Below are positions 44,994 to 50,079 of a stretch of 50,079 bases of DNA, piece by piece. The notes under the pieces are model-generated. The model was not told where the DNA came from. It did not search any database and saw only the letters and a list, made by a program, of their open reading frames with translations. This stretch comes from an uncultured Bacilli bacterium (GTDB lineage Bacteria > Bacillota_I > Bacilli_A > RF39 > UBA660): contig CASTSB010000010.1 in assembly GCA_949451605.1 (NCBI GenBank), positions 1 to 50,079 on the forward strand, in the 5' to 3' direction. Numbering within the stretch: the stretch's first letter is position 1; each line of letters starts with the position of its first letter. A program made the position numbers and the translations under genes.

Positions 44994-45014
44994 GAAACAA
45001 TTTTTTATTGTTCC
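44994..45014 (-). terminator. intrinsic terminator of murE
   Basis: GGAACAAT/ATTGTTTC (8 bp with one wobble, AAAAA-type loop) is followed by TTTTCTTTTC on the minus strand. Confidence 0.65.
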
Positions 45015-45023
45015 TTTACACTT

Positions 45024-46463
45024 TTATTTATCTTTTAAAGCCCTTTCTGCAATAGCAGTATAAGCTTCTTCAATGTCACTAAAATAGATGGTTTCTTTTT
45101 TTAGCTTTTCATATGTTTCTGATCCTTTACCAAGTATTAGAACCATATCTTTTTCTTTCGCCATATTAATTGCTTTTTTTATGGCTTCTCTTCTATCTAT
45201 TACTATTTCGTAATTATTGTGCGTTTCTTTTAATTCTTTTATTATATCTTCACAAATGTCACTTGGTTCTTCACTTCTTGGATCTTCATAAGTAAAGATT
45301 GCATAACTTGCGTTTTCAACTACTACATTACCAACTTTTGGTCTTTTTAAATAGTCTCTTTCTCCTGCTTGACCAATTACTACAATAGATTTGTTAATAT
45401 CTAGAGTATGTACAAAGTTTAATAATCTTGTAATACCATTTGGAGTATGTGCGTAGTCAACCATTACATAATAAGGAGCATTAGTATTTAGCATCTCTAA
45501 TCTTCCACTTATTTTTATATTTTTTATATTATTTAATAAATCTTCAAGTTTAAACCCTAGTGCTAAACAACCTAATAGTCCACATGCTAAATTATAAACG
45601 TTAAAATCTCCAAGTAATGGACTATCTATACTAAATTCTTCATTTTTATATTTAAATACAATATTAGTATGTGTTGGGTGGACTGAATACTCTTTAATTT
45701 GTAAATCATTATCTTCAGCTTTTCCATAAGTTAATATATTAGATACACAAGCGTCTTTTACTAAATCATAGTATTTATCGTCTTTATTTAATATTGAATA
45801 GCCTTCTTTTTTAGTTTGTTTGAATAATTGTAGTTTACACTCAATGTAGTTTTCAAAAGAGCCATGAATATTTAAATGTTCAGAAGTAATATTAGTGTAT
45901 AAAGAAATATCAAAAGTATTTGCTTGTAACCTTCCTCTAAAAAAGGCTTCGCTTGATGCTTCCATCGCTGTGTAATTACATCCGTAATCAACAAATTCTT
46001 TTAAGTATGCAAAAAGTTTATCAGCATCTGGTGTTGTATTTGGATTATCTCCTGTAAAGCTACCACAACTTCTTCCGTTTGTTCCAATATAACCACAGAT
46101 ATCTTTTCCAATTAGAGTTTGAACAATAGTAGCAGTTGATGTTTTTCCATCTGTTCCTGTTACCCCTATCATTGTCATTTTTTGATCTGGGTAATCATAA
46201 AATCTTTGGCAAAGAAAAGGAAGTTCTTTATTAGTATCTGCAACTTTGATTGTAGGAACTCCTTTATCTGGGATATCCTTACTCACAACTAAGGCACTAG
46301 CACCATTTTTTATAGCATCATCTATAAAGTCATGTCTATCGGCAGTTACTCCTTTAGTACAAATAAATAAGTCTCCTGGCTCTACTTCTTTTGAATTGAT
46401 TTTTATAGCTTTTATTTCTGTTGTATCTCCTATTTCTTTATATAACTCATTTAACTTTTTCAT
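45024..46463 (-). CDS. murE: UDP-MurNAc-tripeptide ligase (MurE family)
   Basis: Adds the diamino acid at position 3 of the wall peptide. The P-loop is VTGTDGKTSTA (about 98-108), and NTTPDA and the C-terminal VDYAHTPNG are typical. Two points differ from textbook MurE: the 'EVSSHAL' motif reads MEASSEAFFRGR, and the substrate-selecting 'DNPR' motif reads YEDPRSEEP. The Arg that goes with meso-diaminopimelate is kept; the Asn is Asp. This looks like the divergent MurE branch of some Bacillota, so DAP is likely but the substrate is not certain. I start at 46463 after AGGTGATT; the longer reading uses its GTG. 479 residues is normal. Confidence 0.9.
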   Translation of the reverse strand: MKKLNELYKEIGDTTEIKAIKINSKEVEPGDLFICTKGVTADRHDFIDDAIKNGASALVVSKDIPDKGVPTIKVADTNKELPFLCQRFYDYPDQKMTMIGVTGTDGKTSTATIVQTLIGKDICGYIGTNGRSCGSFTGDNPNTTPDADKLFAYLKEFVDYGCNYTAMEASSEAFFRGRLQANTFDISLYTNITSEHLNIHGSFENYIECKLQLFKQTKKEGYSILNKDDKYYDLVKDACVSNILTYGKAEDNDLQIKEYSVHPTHTNIVFKYKNEEFSIDSPLLGDFNVYNLACGLLGCLALGFKLEDLLNNIKNIKISGRLEMLNTNAPYYVMVDYAHTPNGITRLLNFVHTLDINKSIVVIGQAGERDYLKRPKVGNVVVENASYAIFTYEDPRSEEPSDICEDIIKELKETHNNYEIVIDRREAIKKAINMAKEKDMVLILGKGSETYEKLKKETIYFSDIEEAYTAIAERALKDK

Positions 46464-46519
46464 AATAATCACCTATTTCTTATTATACAGTAAATAAAAT
46501 TACTTTTAGAGTAATTTCC

Positions 46520-46548
46520 TTGATATAGACACTTTTTTACGTTAAAAT
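46520..46548 (+). promoter_or_regulatory. sigma-A promoter of the arginase gene
   Basis: TTGATA (46520-46525), 17 nt, TAAAAT (46543-46548). The expected start of transcription is only about 14 nt before the ATG, so the leader is little more than the ribosome site. Confidence 0.75.
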
Positions 46549-46568
46549 TATTATGGGTGACGAAATTA

Positions 46569-47471
46569 ATGAAAACAATTATAGTAGGAGCAGGAAGTGA
46601 CCTTGGAGTTCATATAGATGGTGCACAACTTGGACCTGTTCAATTATTAAATGATTTAAGTGGTTTTTATAAAGGTGAAGCCATTTCCTTAAAAAGGGAT
46701 GAAAATATAATAAAAAGTAGAAATTTATCTGATCGTAGAAAAAATGAATATGAGATTGAAAAGTTTAATACTACTTTATATAATGCAATTTTAGAAAAGC
46801 AAAAGCAAAATTACTTTCCTATTTTAGTAGGTGGTGATCATTCAGTTGCGGTTTCTTCTGCACTTGCTAGTTGCAAAAAATATACTGATGTAGGTATTAT
46901 TTGGATTGATGCTCACACTGATTATAATACGTTTGAAACAACTGTTACTGGTAATATTCATGGGCTACCTCTTGCTGCAATTACAGGATATAAATGTCAA
47001 GAATTAAGATACTTTCATGATGGAAATATTATTCAACCTGCAAGATGTGTTGTAGTCGGAGCTAGAAGTATTGATGAATGGGAAAAGGATAATGTTAAGT
47101 ATTCTGGTATTACAGTCTTTACAACTGAAGATATCAAAGAGCGTGGAGTTAATGCTGTTATGGAAGAAGCTTTTCAAATAGCATCTAAAAGAACTAAAGG
47201 AGTTCATATTAGCTATGACTTAGATGTTATTGATCCTGAGCTTGCTCCTGGAGTGTCTGTACCAGAACTTAATGGAATTTCTGAAGATGAGGCAATGACT
47301 ATAAATGAGCAAATCGTAAAACATATTGATCAAGTTGTATCTTTTGATTTAGTAGAATTTAATCCTTTAAGAGATATTAATAGAAAGACCGAGCAAATTG
47401 CGGTTAATATATTAGCCCAAATAATTAAAGCAGTTAATGATAAAAAGGAAATGAATACATCTCAATATTAA
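46569..47471 (+). CDS. rocF: arginase
   Basis: Hydrolyses arginine to ornithine and urea with a two-manganese site. The metal ligands lie in GGDH (His91), DAHTD (114-118) and SYDLDVIDP (215-223). GNIHG (128-132) is the arginase-type loop; agmatinases read differently there. 300 residues matches Bacillus RocF. I start at the ATG at 46569 after GGGTGA; the 4-codon-longer reading begins with that site's GTG. There are no other arginine-degradation genes nearby. It has its own promoter and terminator. Confidence 0.93.
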   Translation: MKTIIVGAGSDLGVHIDGAQLGPVQLLNDLSGFYKGEAISLKRDENIIKSRNLSDRRKNEYEIEKFNTTLYNAILEKQKQNYFPILVGGDHSVAVSSALASCKKYTDVGIIWIDAHTDYNTFETTVTGNIHGLPLAAITGYKCQELRYFHDGNIIQPARCVVVGARSIDEWEKDNVKYSGITVFTTEDIKERGVNAVMEEAFQIASKRTKGVHISYDLDVIDPELAPGVSVPELNGISEDEAMTINEQIVKHIDQVVSFDLVEFNPLRDINRKTEQIAVNILAQIIKAVNDKKEMNTSQY

Positions 47472-47472
47472 A

Positions 47473-47504
47473 AAGTCGAGAAATAACTTCTCGGCTTCTT
47501 TTAT
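47473..47504. terminator. bidirectional terminator between rocF and the anchored small proteins
   Basis: AAGTCGAGAA/TTCTCGGCTT (10 bp with one wobble, 5-nt loop) is followed by CTTTTATT on the plus strand. On the minus strand it is followed by TTTAATATTG, weaker. Confidence 0.75.
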
Positions 47505-47854
47505 TCTGTAAAAATATTCATCTTATCTGTTGCGACTACTATGGAAATATTAGATGTTAAAATTTCATATGCTAATTGTTGAACCATCTCACCAGTTGCT
47601 TCATTTATACGATTGTAGACAATAAAGGCATCGTCAGTTGACTCATATTCAAATACATAACCTTCCATTTTATAATCTTTTTCTAGTATTTTTTCGAACT
47701 TTTCTCTATGTTCATCAATTGTTAGTTTTTTCTTTTCTTCTATTTTCTTATCCTCTTTTTTTGATTTTGGTTGATTATTAGTAAATAGTATTGCTACTAC
47801 GCTTCCTACTATAACTAAAGCTATTACAATGATTATTGTTTTTTTATTTTTCAT
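47501..47854 (-). CDS. small membrane-anchored protein, unknown
   Basis: 117 residues: one N-terminal membrane segment (6-25), a Lys/Glu linker (29-46) and an extracytoplasmic domain of about 70 residues (YVFEYESTDDAFIVYNRINE..). No family recognised. The layout parallels the next gene (anchor, charged linker, small alpha/beta domain). The two lie 12 nt apart and are probably cotranscribed. AAGGAGG precedes the ATG. Confidence 0.75.
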   Translation of the reverse strand: MKNKKTIIIVIALVIVGSVVAILFTNNQPKSKKEDKKIEEKKKLTIDEHREKFEKILEKDYKMEGYVFEYESTDDAFIVYNRINEATGEMVQQLAYEILTSNISIVVATDKMNIFTE

Positions 47855-47866
47855 AAATCCTCCTTA

Positions 47867-48235
47867 CTAATTTTCTTGTGATCCTGAACTAATGGAAGCA
47901 GATGTTATATTTTCTGTAATTCTTGTTTTTCTATTTATTTTATATGTTTGAGTCATACCATTTATTTCTACTTCAAAAACAAAGTTTTCTCCATCTTCTC
48001 CTATATACTTTAAACTATTATCTTCTTGTAGTGAGTAAATCTCTCTAATTAACTTTTCGGCTGTTTCTTGTGTTAGTTCTTCTTTTGGCTTTTCAGGTTC
48101 TTCTTGCACATCTGGCTCTTTATTATTTTTGGGTTCTTCTTTTTTACCGATAATTGCGATATTTAAAATTATTACTATCATTAAAATAGTAATTAAAAGT
48201 GAAATAAATGTAATAAATATGTTCCTTTTTTTCAT
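47867..48235 (-). CDS. small membrane-anchored protein with PepSY-like domain
   Basis: 122 residues. A membrane segment (7-30) is followed by a Pro/Glu/Lys-rich linker (32-54) and a domain TQETAEKLIREIYSLQ..FVFEVEINGMTQTYKINRKT that resembles half a PepSY domain: helix, then strand pair with 'KINxKTG'-type turn. Family call is tentative. It is first in a two-gene unit with the 117-aa protein. GAGG lies 9 nt before the ATG. Confidence 0.7.
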   Translation of the reverse strand: MKKRNIFITFISLLITILMIVIILNIAIIGKKEEPKNNKEPDVQEEPEKPKEELTQETAEKLIREIYSLQEDNSLKYIGEDGENFVFEVEINGMTQTYKINRKTRITENITSASISSGSQEN

Positions 48236-48288
48236 AATATTTCCTCTTATTTACTTAATCTTTTATTTAATTATAACAATAATTATAA

Positions 48289-48324
48289 AAAAAATAAATA
48301 TCGGATTAATGATATTTATTTTTT
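48289..48324 (-). terminator. intrinsic terminator of the second large surface protein gene
   Basis: A 14-bp AT-rich perfect stem (AAAAAATAAATATC/GATATTTATTTTTT, 8-nt loop) lies just after the stop codon, with T-runs available for both strands. Confidence 0.7.
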
Positions 48325-48328
48325 GTAT

Positions 48329-50079
48329 TTATCCTAAAGTTATTTCAAATGGGGAATCTGGAGTACCATTACCACTTACTATCTTTGTATTAGCTTTTAA
48401 ATTAATTACTGGTCTTATCATTGAACTATTATGTACATATGTGTTGCTAAGGCTTCCATCACTAGCAATAATATATATCCCTGCCCCATTACTGTAGCTA
48501 TAATTTTGTGGACTCATTGTGTAGAAAGAACGAGTTCCATATGATAAATAGAAGAGTTTATTAGTATAATTACCTATATAAGTACCTGCTAATAGTGCTT
48601 CATCGGATGTTATAAGTCCAATTGGGTTTGACAAAGCTCCATTTCCATTGGATTTTGACACAGTAAATTTATCATTATCTAGTGTGCAAATTAAACTAGG
48701 GCTTTTCGTATTGACTCTTGAATAACTTTTATAATAGGTAGTTTTATTAAATGCATCAAAACCGTCTCCAGTATGCAACTCACGGTCATTGCAAAATATG
48801 TTGTCGGCAAGGTATGTAGAAAGTAAATTGCCATTACTATCTTGTTGATCCTTTATATTACCTTCATACCAAGTATTTAACTCTTTTAAGGCATTTGATT
48901 CATCAATATTTTTTATAGCATTTTCGTATGAAGTAGATACATAGTTCATGTATACATATTTTTTTGAGTGAATTAGATTAGTTTCAGTTGGAGCTGTATA
49001 GCCAGTGATTTTTTGTATTCTTTGACATGTAGAACTGATATTAGATGAATCACATGTATATAAGTACCTTTCATTTAATACTTGATCATGGATATCAGCC
49101 CAGGCACCATTAATTATATTACCTTCTGTCTGATCTAGGCTAAATAAACCTGTCTCTTGATTATAATTATAGTTCTTTGAATAATATACTTTGCTATAAC
49201 TTGCTAAAGAATTATATCCTGTTGACTTTTCTGTACTTTCTTGAATTTCAGTGTTAAAACCTGATTTATTGTTTTTAATTCCAACGTAAGTTGGGTCATA
49301 TGCTAAAGTATTAAATACTTTACTTCCTCCATAATATGTTACTTGATCAATAGTAGATCCATAATGAATCATTCTTATAGTTCCGTCACCATTTATTCTT
49401 ATTACTTTCCAATAAGCATTTCCAAATTTTACAATATTTCCTGATACAACACCTCTATAGTAATAACTTGTTCCTTGATTGTCTTCAGCGGCATGTATTC
49501 CCGAATCATCTGATATGTAGCCAACTACTTTAGGATCTAAATCATACTTTAAGAAGGAATATTTATTCTTTATTGAAGTAATGTTCTCAGAATTAGTACT
49601 TTCTGAGGATAATCTATTTCCCGATACAATCTTATATAATTTTTTGCAAGAACTACTTCCATAACTATTAGCACAAATATAATAAGTATTATTTTCAAAA
49701 TCAAATGTATTCTCTCTTGCGTAAGTATAACTTCCACCTGTTATAGAGAAATACCCTGTATCTTTATTAAATGTATATCCAGTCCCCATATAAGTATAAG
49801 AAGATGAGTACAAAGAGCCTGTATTTTTATAATACGATGATGTATCAGTTATTTCTACCATACTTGCCTTGGCTGATTCTGTCTCTTCATAAGAAGTTGC
49901 TGGACTAGCATTATTTATTACAACTGGTGCTTTATTATTAATTTTAACTTTAGCTTGTGATAGGTTTGCAGTTCTTGCTTCACTTGTAAGTAAACAATCT
50001 CCTAGCTTTGTTATTCCATTATTCTTACACCAATTATTAGTTCTTATTATGTCTGTTTTGGCATCTACTGCTGATGTGT
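48329..50079 (-). CDS. large surface protein, paralogue of the gene at 123-2942 (5' end outside window)
   Basis: The frame is open to the right edge, so this is a partial gene of at least 583 codons; the internal ATG at 49861 is not the start. Upstream of it the frame reads ..RTNNWCKNNGITKLGDCLL.., matching RNGDWCKKNNLTTLGDCLL of the left-edge protein. The rest follows the same plan: YYICANSYGSSSC, YYYRGVVSGNIVKFGNAYW, RINGDGTIRMIHYG, YLYTCDSSNISSTC, NIFCNDRELHTGDGFDAF, and the end IRPVINLKANTKIVSG..SPFEITLG. Cysteine positions are conserved between the two, pointing to extracytoplasmic disulfides. Function unknown. Confidence 0.88.
   Translation of the reverse strand, partial: TSAVDAKTDIIRTNNWCKNNGITKLGDCLLTSEARTANLSQAKVKINNKAPVVINNASPATSYEETESAKASMVEITDTSSYYKNTGSLYSSSYTYMGTGYTFNKDTGYFSITGGSYTYARENTFDFENNTYYICANSYGSSSCKKLYKIVSGNRLSSESTNSENITSIKNKYSFLKYDLDPKVVGYISDDSGIHAAEDNQGTSYYYRGVVSGNIVKFGNAYWKVIRINGDGTIRMIHYGSTIDQVTYYGGSKVFNTLAYDPTYVGIKNNKSGFNTEIQESTEKSTGYNSLASYSKVYYSKNYNYNQETGLFSLDQTEGNIINGAWADIHDQVLNERYLYTCDSSNISSTCQRIQKITGYTAPTETNLIHSKKYVYMNYVSTSYENAIKNIDESNALKELNTWYEGNIKDQQDSNGNLLSTYLADNIFCNDRELHTGDGFDAFNKTTYYKSYSRVNTKSPSLICTLDNDKFTVSKSNGNGALSNPIGLITSDEALLAGTYIGNYTNKLFYLSYGTRSFYTMSPQNYSYSNGAGIYIIASDGSLSNTYVHNSSMIRPVINLKANTKIVSGNGTPDSPFEITLG

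Noticed and set aside
46557-46568. Longer GTG-type starts for arginase, and likewise for the response regulator, second sigma, murE, the GHL10 protein, dnaG and ylbL
   Set aside because: In each case the GTG is part of the AGGTGAT/GGGTGA ribosome site that serves the downstream start, so the longer reading is an artefact.
49859-49861. ATG as the start of the right-edge surface protein
   Set aside because: The same frame stays open to the window edge and upstream residues match the paralogue (WCK..GDCLL), so this ATG is internal.
1-50079. CRISPR array or tandem direct repeats
   Set aside because: No regularly spaced repeated units were seen; the recurring short strings are ribosome sites and terminators.

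Overview
The window is AT-rich chromosomal DNA from a low-GC Gram-positive bacterium (Bacillota). It makes a cell wall (murI, murE, a class B penicillin-binding protein, a DD-carboxypeptidase). It reads TGA as stop: tryptophan is TGG throughout, and intact genes contain no in-frame TGA. Gene order is Bacilli-like: dnaG-rpoD-trmK, yqeG-yqeH, lepA-hemW, ftsK-ymfF-ymfH, a DUF2624 gene beside nfo, and ylbL beside ylbJ. The proteins resemble those of wall-bearing, host-associated Bacilli lineages near the Mollicutes; that placement is inference from protein style. Most genes lie on the minus strand, with AGGAGG or AGGTGAT ribosome-binding sites and many intrinsic terminators that include the stop codon.

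Layout. 1-7.7 kb: a 939-aa surface protein, murI, a PRPP synthetase, a YitT-type membrane protein and a two-component system. 7.9-15.8 kb: a second RpoD-like sigma factor with a long unknown N-terminus, ylbL- and ylbJ-like genes, two prepilin-like genes divergent from a PilB/GspE-type ATPase, tmk, and an HD-domain protein. 15.8-29.2 kb: hemW-lepA, a gap with a decayed YhcG-type nuclease gene, the M16 pair ymfF/ymfH, ftsK, a frameshifted VanY-type carboxypeptidase, efp, rpmG (54 aa), a zinc-ribbon membrane protein and PBP2. 29.2-34.1 kb: DUF2624, nfo, two larger prepilins, a glycosyl-hydrolase-like lipoprotein or secreted protein, a YetF-type and a TIGR04086-type membrane protein. 34.1-35.1 kb: a small decayed island (dinD tail remnant and a BRO-family gene cut by a TGA). 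35.3-41.1 kb: trmK, rpoD, dnaG, yqeH, yqeG and an intact sigK-like gene. 41.2-50.1 kb: a TasA/camelysin-like secreted protein, flippase, VanZ, an unknown 300-aa protein, murE, arginase, two anchored small proteins, and the 3' part of a second large surface protein paralogous to the first.

Main themes. (1) Surface and pilus biology: four prepilin-like proteins and an extension ATPase lie in three places, with no PilC platform protein or prepilin peptidase in view. Two large disulfide-rich surface proteins with the same C-terminal domain flank the window. (2) Transcription control: three sigma-70 family genes, including a second primary-like sigma and a SigK homologue. (3) Translation: efp, the M16 pair linked in databases to EF-P modification, lepA, rpmG and yqeH. 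(4) Decay: four broken loci, each with a lesion that can be pinpointed. No CRISPR array, tRNA, rRNA or complete mobile element was recognised.
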